Shown here one piece after another: positions 9,320 through 18,081 of a stretch of DNA of 64,000 bases. Position 1 is the first letter of the stretch. The number at the start of each line of letters is the position of its first letter. The stretch comes from Sporosarcina sp. PTS2304 (lineage in GTDB: Bacteria > Bacillota > Bacilli > Bacillales_A > Planococcaceae): positions 2,017,001-2,081,000 of the forward strand of contig NZ_CP031230.1 of the NCBI RefSeq assembly GCF_003351785.1. Reading direction: 5' to 3'. Both the position numbers and the translations under genes were made by a program. The notes beneath the pieces were generated by a model. That model worked only from the letters and a program-made list of their open reading frames with translations, did not search any database and was not told the origin of the DNA.

Positions 9320-10333
9320 TTAATCATATTTAATCCTCGGGTCTATTAATCCATACAATAAGTCTACAATTAGATTAATCATGACAAAGATGAATGCGAC
9401 TATTAGAATTCCAGATTGAATGACTGGATAATCTCTAAAGTTAATCGCATCATAAATATAGCGTCCAATACCCGGCCACGCAAAAATCGTTTCTGTTAAG
9501 ATCGCACCGCCCAAAAGCAATCCCATCTGCAACCCAATAATCGTAAGTACAGGAATAATTGCATTTTTCAACGCATGCTTATAAACTACCCAAAACATCT
9601 TCTGACCTTTTGCGCGCGCTGTGCGAATATAGTCTGAACGCATGACTTCCAACATACTTGAACGGGTCATTCTAGCAATGATTGCCATCGGAATTGTAGC
9701 CAATGCCAACCCAGGCAAGATTAAATGTCGGATAACTTCCCATAACTGATCAAACCTGCCTGCAATCAACGTATCAATTATGTATAAATTCGTTATCGCA
9801 GTTACAGGATCCCTGACATTCTCACGGCCGGTTGTCGGTAACCATTGTAGCTCAATACCAAATGCCCACTGACCCATCAAACCTAACCAGAAGATTGGCA
9901 TAGACACTCCTACTAAAGCGAAAATCATCGCACCATAGTCAAACCATGAATTTTGGAACCACGCAGAAATAATACCCGCATTAATTCCTACGACAACCGC
10001 AATAATAATGGCGAACAAAGCTAGTTCTAGCGTAGCCGCCAAGTACGGCCAAATCTCATCTGCTACGGGCAGACGCGTACGCATAGATTCGCCAAGATCT
10101 CCCTTTAAAATGCCTCCTAAATAACTGAAATATTGCGTGTACCAAGGCTGATCCAGACCGAGTTTAATAGTCAATGCTTCTACTGCCTCTTTTGTTGCTT
10201 GTTGCCCTAAAATAACTTGTGCAGGATTACCTGGAATTGCACGAATCAACATAAAAACTAAAAATGTCATACCTAGCAGGACAGGAATTAGTTGCAGAAG
10301 TCTTTTTATCGTATAGTTGAACAAGTCTTTCAC
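9320..10333 (-). CDS. Oligopeptide ABC transporter permease (OppB/DppB type)
   Basis: First membrane subunit of the peptide importer. The N-terminus (LLQLIPVLLGMTFLVFMLIR) is the conserved OppB start, and the EAA loop is DYIRTARAKGQKMFWVVYKH. Length is 337 residues with about six membrane segments and an extended periplasmic-side insertion (PTTGRENVRDPVTA). A stem-loop separates it from the upstream binding-protein gene, which would let the lipoprotein be made in excess over the permeases. GGAGGGG lies just upstream of its ATG. Confidence 0.93.
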   Translation of the reverse strand: MKDLFNYTIKRLLQLIPVLLGMTFLVFMLIRAIPGNPAQVILGQQATKEAVEALTIKLGLDQPWYTQYFSYLGGILKGDLGESMRTRLPVADEIWPYLAATLELALFAIIIAVVVGINAGIISAWFQNSWFDYGAMIFALVGVSMPIFWLGLMGQWAFGIELQWLPTTGRENVRDPVTAITNLYIIDTLIAGRFDQLWEVIRHLILPGLALATIPMAIIARMTRSSMLEVMRSDYIRTARAKGQKMFWVVYKHALKNAIIPVLTIIGLQMGLLLGGAILTETIFAWPGIGRYIYDAINFRDYPVIQSGILIVAFIFVMINLIVDLLYGLIDPRIKYD

Positions 10334-10355
10334 CCCTCCGGCTCTGATCCTATTG

Positions 10356-10404
10356 ATGAATGAAAGAAAGGGAGAATACGAGCTTCTCCCTCTTCTTCAT
10401 TCAT
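10356..10404 (-). promoter_or_regulatory. Intercistronic stem-loop after the binding-protein gene
   Basis: Two 21-base arms (10356-10376 and 10384-10404) pair with two mismatches around a seven-base loop, inside the 87-base gap between the binding-protein and OppB genes. There is no T-run, so it is better read as an mRNA stabiliser or attenuator that raises binding-protein yield than as a full terminator. Inference from position. Confidence 0.6.
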
Positions 10405-10420
10405 ACAATTTTCTTCTGCA

Positions 10421-12046
10421 TTATTTAAATTCTACGTTCGATAATAAATCAGAACCTGTAGGATGTGGAACGAAACCAGTTAACTCTTTCACACCGCCAA
10501 GTAGTGGGATGGAGTGAGCAAGTGGTACCCAAGGCGCTTCTTCGTGAAGAATGACTTGTGCTTGCTTATACAATTCGTTACGCTTTTCCTCATCAACTTC
10601 TGTTTGTGCTTCTAAAAACAGTTTATGCGTTTCAGCATTCTTAAAGTATGTGTAGTTGTTACTGCCGATATTGTCTTCATCCAGCAATACATATAAGAAG
10701 TTGTCCGCATCACCGTTATCTCCTGTCCAGCCAAGCATAAACGCGTCTGCATCTCCTTTGCTTGCCTTTTCAAGATAAGTTGCCCATTCATAAGAAACGA
10801 TCTTCGCTTTAATACCAACATCCGCTAAATTACTTTGAATGACTTCAGCAACTTTTGTTCCATCCGGCATGTAAGGACGTGGAACTGGCATTGCCCACAA
10901 TTCCATTTCAAATCCATCTTCAAGACCTGCTTCTTTTAATAACTCTTTTGCTTTTTCCGGATCGTACGGATATGGTTCTACTTCTTCGTTATATCCAGAA
11001 ATAGAAGGTGGCATTCCGTTTGCTGCCACTTCTGCACGACCTTCGAAGAATGAATCTACGATTGTCTGCTTGTCAATCGCATAGTTTACTGCTTGACGAA
11101 CTTCCTTCTTATCGAATGGCTCACGTGTTACTGTTAATCCTAAATAACCGACGTTCATAGAAGGACGCTCAAATAATTGTAATTTATCATTATCTTCAAT
11201 TTTCAATCCATCTGCAGGATTGATTCCATCAGCCAGGTCGATATCACCTGTCATTAATGAATTTAAACGAGCAGAGTTATCAGGGATCGATTGGAAAATT
11301 ACACGATCTAGTTTTGGTAGACCTTCTTTCCAATAATCTGCGTTCTTTTCGATTGTAATTGTTTCGTTAGGCTTCCACTCTACAAATTTGAATGGACCTG
11401 TTCCAACAGGATTACGTTCGAATTGATCGTCACCTTTTTCAAATGCTTCCGGACTTGCGATTGCGAACATGCTCATCGCTAGATTTTTCAAGAATGGAGC
11501 TTGTGGACGTTTTAATGTAATAATAACTGTGTGATCACCATCTGCTTTGACTGACTCGATTACATGTTCTTCATCATCTTTGAATCCGCCGAACATAGAA
11601 TTATAGTACGGGAATGTATCTGCATCTCCATTCGCCCAACGTTCGAAGTTCTTTACAACAGCGTCTGCATTAAAGTCTGTTCCATCATGGAACTTAACGC
11701 CTTCTTCCAATTGGAAAGTATACGTTAATCCGTCTTCACTCGGTTCCCACTCTTTAGCAAGACCCGGTTGTACCGTTGTATCTTGTTCTCCAAAGTTCAA
11801 TAATGTTTCAAATAAGTTCACTGTAACTTTAAATGTCTCCCCTTCAGTTACACGTGATGGGTCAAGTGATGTTGAATCATTCCCTCGACCAAATACCAAT
11901 GTTTTGTTTTCACTTCCACCTTTATCCGCAGTGTCTTTGTCTTTATCGCCACTTTCTCCTTTGTCACCGCCTGAACAAGCTGCCAGTGCAGTTGATAAGA
12001 CGAGAACTAGGATTAACGCAAATGACCATAACTTCCCTTTCCTCAT
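10421..12046 (-). CDS. Oligopeptide ABC transporter substrate-binding lipoprotein
   Basis: Extracellular solute-binding protein of family 5 (DppA/OppA/NikA). A signal peptide ends in the lipobox LAAC with cysteine at about residue 23, followed by a flexible Gly/Asp/Lys-rich linker. The mature part has the family signatures LVFGRGNDSTSLDPS, EWEPSEDGLTYTFQLEEGVKFHDG and NPVGTGPFKF. Length is 541 residues. The ATG overlaps the end of the OppF gene in an ATGA junction and has GGAGGGG five bases upstream. Overall the N-terminal half looks more DppA-like (dipeptide) than AppA-like, but ligand specificity is not readable. Confidence 0.93.
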   Translation of the reverse strand: MRKGKLWSFALILVLVLSTALAACSGGDKGESGDKDKDTADKGGSENKTLVFGRGNDSTSLDPSRVTEGETFKVTVNLFETLLNFGEQDTTVQPGLAKEWEPSEDGLTYTFQLEEGVKFHDGTDFNADAVVKNFERWANGDADTFPYYNSMFGGFKDDEEHVIESVKADGDHTVIITLKRPQAPFLKNLAMSMFAIASPEAFEKGDDQFERNPVGTGPFKFVEWKPNETITIEKNADYWKEGLPKLDRVIFQSIPDNSARLNSLMTGDIDLADGINPADGLKIEDNDKLQLFERPSMNVGYLGLTVTREPFDKKEVRQAVNYAIDKQTIVDSFFEGRAEVAANGMPPSISGYNEEVEPYPYDPEKAKELLKEAGLEDGFEMELWAMPVPRPYMPDGTKVAEVIQSNLADVGIKAKIVSYEWATYLEKASKGDADAFMLGWTGDNGDADNFLYVLLDEDNIGSNNYTYFKNAETHKLFLEAQTEVDEEKRNELYKQAQVILHEEAPWVPLAHSIPLLGGVKELTGFVPHPTGSDLLSNVEFK

Positions 12047-13062
12047 ACAGACCCCTCCAATTGTGTATTGTTTTCTATATCATCGTTGCCTTCCTTTGTA
12101 TACAAATGGCAGGCAACAGAATGACCGATAGTTTCCTCTGCTAATCGAGGTGTGATTTTTGTACATACATCCATTTTGAATGGACACCTTGTGTGAAACG
12201 CGCAACCACTCGGTGGGTTTGCTGGACTCGGCATATCCCCTTCAATAATAATTTGTTCCTTTTGAAAGTTAGGATCTGGAACGGGAACTGCAGACAATAG
12301 CGCCTGTGTATATGGATGCAGTGGATTAGCATATAACTCTTCACTATCCGTGATCTCCACGATTTTCCCCAAATACATAACCGCTACTCGATCACTAATG
12401 TGACGCACTACCCCTAAATCATGCGCTATAAAAATATAGGTTAAATTAAATTCCTTCTGCAAATCTTGCATTAGATTCAATACTTGCGCTTGAATGGATA
12501 CATCAAGCGCTGATACCGGTTCATCTGCAATAATGAGTTTCGGATTTGTCATAAGAGCTCTGGCAATACCAATTCTTTGACGCTGCCCACCACTAAACTG
12601 GTGTGGATAACGCTTTGCATGGTATTCACTTAATCCTACAATCTTTAAAAATTCTACAACCTTTTTACGTCGTTCTTTCGCATTACTCATACCATGTACT
12701 TGAAGAGGTTCTTCAAGAATCTTGCCTATTGTATGCCGTGGATTTAACGATGCATAAGGATCTTGAAAAACCATCTGAATATCTCTACGAACTTTCCGAA
12801 TTTCATTGGCGGACATGGAACTTAAATCTCTCCCCTGAAACTCTACCACTCCTTCAGTCGGTTCAAGTAAACGCATAATTGTTCGACCGGTCGTCGATTT
12901 TCCACAGCCACTCTCCCCTACTATCCCTAATGTTTCTCCTTCATTGACATAAAAAGATACATCATCAATAGCTTTGACATGTCCAACTGTTTTTCCAATC
13001 AAACCTTTTCGAATAGGGAAGTACTTTTTCAACCCTTCAACTTTCAGCAGTGGTTTGTTCAT
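12043..13062 (-). CDS. Peptide ABC transporter ATPase (OppF/DppF type)
   Basis: Second nucleotide-binding subunit. Walker A is GESGCGKST near residue 49, the Q-loop is [10 protein letters not shown], the ABC signature is [15 protein letters not shown], and Walker B is [12 protein letters not shown]. The C-terminal oligopeptide-transporter extension has the cysteine pattern around [16 protein letters not shown], which in the family binds an iron-sulfur cluster. Length is 339 residues. It overlaps the 3' end of the OppD gene by 26 bases, so translation is probably coupled. Confidence 0.93.
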   Translation of the reverse strand: MNKPLLKVEGLKKYFPIRKGLIGKTVGHVKAIDDVSFYVNEGETLGIVGESGCGKSTTGRTIMRLLEPTEGVVEFQGRDLSSMSANEIRKVRRDIQMVFQDPYASLNPRHTIGKILEEPLQVHGMSNAKERRKKVVEFLKIVGLSEYHAKRYPHQFSGGQRQRIGIARALMTNPKLIIADEPVSALDVSIQAQVLNLMQDLQKEFNLTYIFIAHDLGVVRHISDRVAVMYLGKIVEITDSEELYANPLHPYTQALLSAVPVPDPNFQKEQIIIEGDMPSPANPPSGCAFHTRCPFKMDVCTKITPRLAEETIGHSVACHLYTKEGNDDIENNTQLEGSV

Positions 13063-14062
13063 CTAGCTTCGTCACTCCTTCTTGCTCATCGTATAAAAAG
13101 CATCTCGTTTGGTGAACTTCGGAGTTTCTATAAAGTGGCGGTGTTTCTTCATAGCACCTAGAGAAAGCGCTTTCACATCTAGCTGCAAATCTACAGCCTT
13201 TATCGATCGATCCTGGTTTTGGCACATTTCCTGGAATCGAATATAATCGATCTTTTTTCTCACGCATATCAGGTACTGATTGTATAAGACCGCGCGTATA
13301 TGGATGACACGGATTTTCAAATATCACATTTGTCGGTGCTTCTTCAATAACCTGTCCTGCGTACATAACGACCACTCGTTCACATGTTTCAGCGACTACT
13401 CCTAAATCATGAGTGATTAATAGAATAGCTGTGTTCATGCGTTCATTCAATTCTCGCATCAATTTTAATATTTGCGCTTGAATAGTTACATCTAATGCAG
13501 TTGTCGGCTCATCTGCTATTAATACTTTCGGATCACATACGAGAGCCATCGCGATCATTACACGCTGACGCATTCCGCCTGACAGTTGATGTGGGTACTC
13601 CTTCATGATTTCCTCAGATCTAGGCAAGCCTACCAGTTTAAGCATTTCGATTGCACGCGCTTTAATCTGCTTTTTTGACCATTTCTTCTCATGAAGAGAA
13701 ATAGCTTCCGTCATCTGATTTCCGATCGTGAATAAAGGATTTAAAGAGGTCATAGGCTCCTGAAAAATCATCGCGACATCTTTCCCGCGAATCTCTCTCA
13801 TTTCTTTCTCTGACTTTTTCAAAAGATCCTGATCCTCAAACAAAATTTCTCCTCCAGTAATTTTCCCTGGCGGACTCGGAACCAATTGCATGATAGATAA
13901 AGAAGTTACACTTTTTCCGCAACCAGATTCTCCAACGATCCCGAGAATTTCTCCTTCTCTCACGTAAAAGTCTACATGATCTACCGCTGGAATTTCCCCT
14001 GAATCAGTGAAAAAGGTCGTCTGCAAATCCTTTACTTGCAGTAATTTCTTTCTTTCTGTCAT
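13037..14062 (-). CDS. Peptide ABC transporter ATPase (OppD/DppD type)
   Basis: First gene of the peptide importer operon. Walker A is GESGCGKSV, the Q-loop is FQEPMTSLNP, the signature is LSGGMRQRVMIAMAL, and Walker B is VLIADEPTTALD; the C-terminus has the PKPGSIDKGCRFAARC cysteine motif typical of OppD. I start it at the ATG 14062, preceded by AAAGGTGA, giving 341 residues; an ATG 20 codons earlier adds a low-complexity lysine-rich tail without a good ribosome site. The AT-rich 14063-14170 stretch is the likely promoter region. Confidence 0.92.
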   Translation of the reverse strand: MTERKKLLQVKDLQTTFFTDSGEIPAVDHVDFYVREGEILGIVGESGCGKSVTSLSIMQLVPSPPGKITGGEILFEDQDLLKKSEKEMREIRGKDVAMIFQEPMTSLNPLFTIGNQMTEAISLHEKKWSKKQIKARAIEMLKLVGLPRSEEIMKEYPHQLSGGMRQRVMIAMALVCDPKVLIADEPTTALDVTIQAQILKLMRELNERMNTAILLITHDLGVVAETCERVVVMYAGQVIEEAPTNVIFENPCHPYTRGLIQSVPDMREKKDRLYSIPGNVPKPGSIDKGCRFAARCESAFSRCYEETPPLYRNSEVHQTRCFLYDEQEGVTKLDEQTTAES

Positions 14063-14177
14063 TTTCTCACCTTTTTCTTTTTTCTGAAATAACTCATTAC
14101 TCACTATTATACTTTTTTTCAAATGAAACGCAAGATACTTTATTGATAAAATAATATTGTTAGAAAAATTTGAACAA

Positions 14178-14222
14178 ACAAAAGAAACGCATGTCTAAAT
14201 GTTCTTCCCATGCGCTTCTTTT
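14178..14222 (-). terminator. Terminator after the secreted phosphodiesterase gene
   Basis: Arms AAAGAAACGCATG and CATGCGCTTCTTT pair with a single G-U, with T-rich sequence on both sides. It lies just past the phosphodiesterase stop and upstream of the peptide operon. Confidence 0.75.
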
Positions 14223-14273
14223 TTGGTGAATTTCTATATATTAATATTTATTCTGTTATTTGTATAATTATTA

Positions 14274-16193
14274 TCACTTCCAAATGGAAGAACCTTCTAC
14301 AAACTCGGGGGATGGAATCGATAATAATTCATATATGCTTGGTGCGATATCTATCATGGAGATTCGTTTAGATAGTTCTCCTATAGGTATAGCAGGTCCC
14401 GCTACATATAGTATCGGTCGTAATCTTGAACGTGTCGGATCTCCGCCATGGCTACCCAATTCTTCAGTCGGTTCGATAGCTATCTTTGCATCTTTACCCA
14501 TTAAATAACCTGAAGCTGCTGATAAAAAAACGTCACCGCTATTGTCGCTAGCAATCTTTTTGTATTCCCGCATGTCTTTTGTCCACACATCTTCATAAGC
14601 ATGGAAGCTATTCCTCAAGCGAGAGGATAGTATAGCTACGCTAGGATAATGATAAGTAAAACTGCTCTTCCCAAGTATCCAACGAAGGGCCGGTATTCCT
14701 GCATCTGCAGGATCTGAATAAACAGTCGAGTGTATAGAAGGATTTTTGAATACTTCCACTATTTGACTCTTTACTGATTCAAATTCTTCTATTTCGACAA
14801 TTCCCTTTTTTTCGCGGCCTTTTACATTCACATAGACATGTGCAATCGTTCCGCTGGCTTCTGCATAAGCTTTCGTTTTCGAAGTGTCTATCTCCCCGTT
14901 TTTATCTTTCACGAGTAGCCCCGCTTTCTCTAATTCTTTATTTGGCGATAGTCGTGTATGGATAGGTTCCAAACCATGATCTGACACAATGAATAAATGG
15001 TCATCGGGTTGGAGTGAGTTGTTAATTCTTCCGATTACTTGATCCGCTTGTTGAAATGCCCACCTCACATAGTTTTCGTTTGTATTAAAAGTATTAATTG
15101 TAAATTCAGGTTGAGCAGGATCTAGTAACAAAAAGTTATGCAATTCATTATCTACGTGCGGGTAATAGTAAAATAATAGATCGGGGGCATATTGTTCTTT
15201 AATATATAAACTGACATCGGTGACCCAATCAATAAAGCGTTCACTTACTTGTTCGTACTCTTCTCTCGTAATGTCTCCGTCTTTAAAAGCATCTGTCTCA
15301 TCTGACGCGGGATAAAAACCGAATTCTGATGCAATACTTTCAGCAAATCCATCCGGACCTCGATACATACTCCCCATGATCGTTCCTTGGAATAATTCGA
15401 TATTGTCTAAGTCTTGTATATCCCCTTTAATCTTCACATAAAAGCCGGTACTTTCTTCATCCGGCAGATCAAGAGTTACAGCGATCCAATCTTCTTCGTG
15501 CACTTGTTGTCCAATTTCCTCACGTGTAGTTGAGATATACATAAGCGGCTCTTCATCTTCTGTCACTAGCACGTATAACTGTTTGGAAGGTACATTTTTT
15601 ATTTGCAGATGAATAACAGCTTCTTTTACTTTTTTGGAGCCATTCGATAAAGCCTCCACACGTTTATCTTTAATCGTTTTAAATTTCAGTTTATGCAACT
15701 TTGAATCTGCCAGTGTTCCGCCTGAATAGACAGCATAAGTGGCTGCCGAAGCATTATCTGGATTGGAATCTGGAAAAGCTACTGTAGCTGTTACTTTCCC
15801 GTAATTTCTTGCTTCTTTCCAAATAGGAGTGACGCCTAATGTTTGAGAGAATCCGCTCTGATCATCCTGCACTTTCTCTCCTGTTGAATGAAAGCTGTTG
15901 CTGACAATTCCAGTCTTTGCGGGATCGGCACCAGTCGCCATCGCGGCATGCGAAGGAGCAGTCAATGACGGAGTAACAGTTACAAAATCTGTCGCGTAGG
16001 CAGACTTCGCTTCTACTTCTTCAAGGTTTTTCATTATTCCTTTATTTTTATAGCGTTGAGTATCTACATAGCCCATACCATCAAATGATACGACACTAAT
16101 AGTCCCATTATTTCCTGTTGCGTGTACAGGCTGTTCAATTGCGCTAGTACTTATAAAAAATACTATAAAACAGAAAAAAAAGTTCATTTTCAT
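14274..16193 (-). CDS. Secreted type I phosphodiesterase / nucleotide pyrophosphatase
   Basis: Exported alkaline-phosphatase-superfamily hydrolase of the phosphodiesterase/nucleotide pyrophosphatase group. A hydrophobic signal peptide (FFFCFIVFFISTSA) ends near VHA. Zinc-ligand and nucleophile motifs follow: SFDGMGY, then TPSLTAPSHAAMATG with the catalytic threonine, then YYPHVDNELHNF, VSDHGLEP and SHGGDPTRSR. About 640 residues, longer than minimal family members, with an insertion at roughly residues 150-260 that could be a separate beta-rich domain. I favour the ATG at 16193, with AGTGAGGG about eight bases upstream, over a GTG at 16208 that overlaps that site. The substrate is unknown; phosphate scavenging from nucleotides or phosphodiesters is plausible. 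Confidence 0.82.
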   Translation of the reverse strand: MKMNFFFCFIVFFISTSAIEQPVHATGNNGTISVVSFDGMGYVDTQRYKNKGIMKNLEEVEAKSAYATDFVTVTPSLTAPSHAAMATGADPAKTGIVSNSFHSTGEKVQDDQSGFSQTLGVTPIWKEARNYGKVTATVAFPDSNPDNASAATYAVYSGGTLADSKLHKLKFKTIKDKRVEALSNGSKKVKEAVIHLQIKNVPSKQLYVLVTEDEEPLMYISTTREEIGQQVHEEDWIAVTLDLPDEESTGFYVKIKGDIQDLDNIELFQGTIMGSMYRGPDGFAESIASEFGFYPASDETDAFKDGDITREEYEQVSERFIDWVTDVSLYIKEQYAPDLLFYYYPHVDNELHNFLLLDPAQPEFTINTFNTNENYVRWAFQQADQVIGRINNSLQPDDHLFIVSDHGLEPIHTRLSPNKELEKAGLLVKDKNGEIDTSKTKAYAEASGTIAHVYVNVKGREKKGIVEIEEFESVKSQIVEVFKNPSIHSTVYSDPADAGIPALRWILGKSSFTYHYPSVAILSSRLRNSFHAYEDVWTKDMREYKKIASDNSGDVFLSAASGYLMGKDAKIAIEPTEELGSHGGDPTRSRLRPILYVAGPAIPIGELSKRISMIDIAPSIYELLSIPSPEFVEGSSIWK

Positions 16194-16359
16194 AACGGCA
16201 TCCCTCACTTTGTTGAACTATTCCCTTTGAGAAATAACGTAAACTAGCTAACTCGTTAAGAAGAAAATAACATATAATATTTCCGGTTCTTTTGACTCAT
16301 TTTGAAAATTCTTTATTAAAATAGTTGATTTCACATCGTTTATTTATTAAAGTTGGTCT

Positions 16360-16392
16360 AAGGAAACATTATTTCCTTAAGGAAACATTAAA
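16360..16392 (+). promoter_or_regulatory. Repeated AAGGAAACATTA motif upstream of sod
   Basis: AAGGAAACATTA occurs twice in direct orientation (16360 and 16379), and the first copy also pairs with TTTCCTT as an inverted repeat (16360-16378). It sits about 30-65 bases before the sod start, where an operator or 5'-leader hairpin would act. No specific regulator is recognised. Confidence 0.4.
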
Positions 16393-16423
16393 GTTTTCCA
16401 GTCGTTTCTTTGGAGGTGAAAAT

Positions 16424-17038
16424 TTGAAGCCATTTGTTCTTCCTGATTTGCCTTATGCAGTGGACGGTCTTGAGCCTTACATCGATGCCGGAACACTGGA
16501 GATTCATCATGGCAAGCACCATCAGACGTATGTCAATAACTTGAATGCCGCACTTGAAAACTATGCGGAGCTACATTCTCAATCTCTTGAAGCCCTACTG
16601 ACTGATCTAAGTAAAGTTCCTGAAGAGATTCGAACAGCCATTCAAAATAATGGTGGCGGTCATTACTGCCATAGCTTATTCTGGGAGTCTATGACACCTA
16701 AAAGTAAAGGTGAACCTACAGCGGATATTAAACGGGAAATCGACAAGTACTTTACTTCTTTCGATAATTTCCAAGATACATTATCCAAAGCTGCAATCAG
16801 CCGATTTGGTAGTGGATACGGTTGGCTCGTATTAGATAATGGCGAGTTATCTGTTATGAGTACACCAAATCAAGACACACCGTTGAAAGATGATAAGACA
16901 CCTTTGCTTGTCATTGACGTTTGGGAACATGCCTATTACTTAGGCTACCAAAACCGTCGTCCAGAGTTCGTTCAAAACTGGTGGCATACTGTAGACTGGG
17001 ACGTTGTCAATGAACGTTTCTTGCAAGCAAAACAGTGA
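16424..17038 (+). CDS. Superoxide dismutase (Fe/Mn family)
   Basis: Converts superoxide to peroxide and oxygen. Metal ligands are visible in the family positions: the histidine cluster HHGKHHQTYVNNL, the second histidine in GGGHYCHSLFW, and the Asp and His of VIDVWEHAYYLGYQN. The TTG at 16424 follows GGAGGTGA and starts a 204-residue protein beginning MKPFVLPDLPYAVDGL, which matches SOD N-termini; the longer ORF from 16325 is not supported. An oddity is HYCHS where family members normally have HxNHS, so a cysteine directly precedes the ligand histidine. Mn is the likely metal by analogy with Bacillus SodA. Confidence 0.92.
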   Translation: MKPFVLPDLPYAVDGLEPYIDAGTLEIHHGKHHQTYVNNLNAALENYAELHSQSLEALLTDLSKVPEEIRTAIQNNGGGHYCHSLFWESMTPKSKGEPTADIKREIDKYFTSFDNFQDTLSKAAISRFGSGYGWLVLDNGELSVMSTPNQDTPLKDDKTPLLVIDVWEHAYYLGYQNRRPEFVQNWWHTVDWDVVNERFLQAKQ

Positions 17039-17092
17039 TAGGTTAATTTTCTTTCTCTTTTTATTTCCAGTTTTATCCTACATTCCAATTTA

Positions 17093-17136
17093 GGGTTGCA
17101 CGATCTGCGGAAACAGATTATGCAACCCACTTTTTT
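17093..17136 (+). terminator. Terminator after sod
   Basis: Arms GGGTTGCA and TGCAACCC with inner ATCTG/CAGAT pairing, followed by CTTTTTTAC on the plus strand. Confidence 0.82.
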
Positions 17137-17145
17137 ACTTATTGA

Positions 17146-17955
17146 TTACCGCTGCAATGCTAGTTGGCTTGTCACGTCCCTTTCTATCCATGTGATACTC
17201 TTTTCAAACAATTCCGCTTCAAATGAATACCCCGAAAATGTATGATCTGCTTTTTCAATATATTCCACATTCACTAATTCCGAATGATTTCTTTTATTAA
17301 GCGAGTTTCTATAGCGCCCCGCATGTTCTTTCGGTATTTGTTCATCTGCTTTCGCATGAATTATATGTACCGGTCCAGCGTAAGAACGAATAGCGTGAAG
17401 AGGCTGGTATTTTTTTAAATCTTGGAGAAATGACTGAGTAATCATAAATCCTAAATAATCATATCGTCCTTCTTTAGAAATTTTACGAACAGCTTTTGGT
17501 CCTAAAATTCCTGTTATGTCTTCATAAGGTGTACCTACTGGTGACCATAATAGAAGTTGCTTTACTCTCGGATCCTTAGCTGCAGTTAACGACGCGATCG
17601 CTCCTCCTAAACTGTGTCCTATCACAGTAACGCGGTCTTGATCAATCCCTTGAATATGTTGTAAGTATTGAATTACATCTTGTACTTCATTTAACTGGTT
17701 TGTTACTGTGACATCCCCGTAATCTCCGTCACTTTCTCCACATCCACTAAAGTCAAAACGGAATACTCCATATCCACGTTCAGTAAAATAGCGTGCTGCC
17801 TTCACAAACAGTCGATGTTCCCCTACTTTGCTCCCTACGAATCCGTGAATAAATATGATTAATGGTATTTTATTTTTTGTAAACTCTGGAAGATGCAGTA
17901 CACCTGATAAGTTATTTTCTCCCGAACGAATTGTTAAATGTTTTTGCATGGTCAT
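17146..17955 (-). CDS. Alpha/beta hydrolase, esterase-like
   Basis: Cytosolic serine hydrolase of the serine aminopeptidase/feruloyl-esterase-like group. The oxyanion segment is FIHGFVGSK, the nucleophile elbow GHSLGG (Ser at about residue 115), the acid is probably Asp in HAKADEQIP, and the histidine is in EKADHTFSG. Length is 269 residues with no signal peptide. GAGGAAGTG precedes the ATG. It converges with sod and shows no operon partner, so the substrate cannot be inferred. Confidence 0.82.
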   Translation of the reverse strand: MTMQKHLTIRSGENNLSGVLHLPEFTKNKIPLIIFIHGFVGSKVGEHRLFVKAARYFTERGYGVFRFDFSGCGESDGDYGDVTVTNQLNEVQDVIQYLQHIQGIDQDRVTVIGHSLGGAIASLTAAKDPRVKQLLLWSPVGTPYEDITGILGPKAVRKISKEGRYDYLGFMITQSFLQDLKKYQPLHAIRSYAGPVHIIHAKADEQIPKEHAGRYRNSLNKRNHSELVNVEYIEKADHTFSGYSFEAELFEKSITWIERDVTSQLALQR

Positions 17956-18049
17956 TCACTTCCTCATAATATATTATTCCAACATGTTTAATAGGTATTA
18001 TATAATGAAATTACTTAGATGTCAAATCAACGTATATCCACTATTAAAT

Positions 18050-18080
18050 AAAAAAGACTCCCACGTATGAGAGTCTTTTT
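18050..18080. terminator. Bidirectional terminator between NSS symporter and esterase promoter
   Basis: AAAAAGACTC and a complementary AGTCTTTTT arm around a short loop, with T-runs on both strands. On the minus strand it ends the NSS symporter transcript. Confidence 0.75.
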
Positions 18081-18081
18081 C

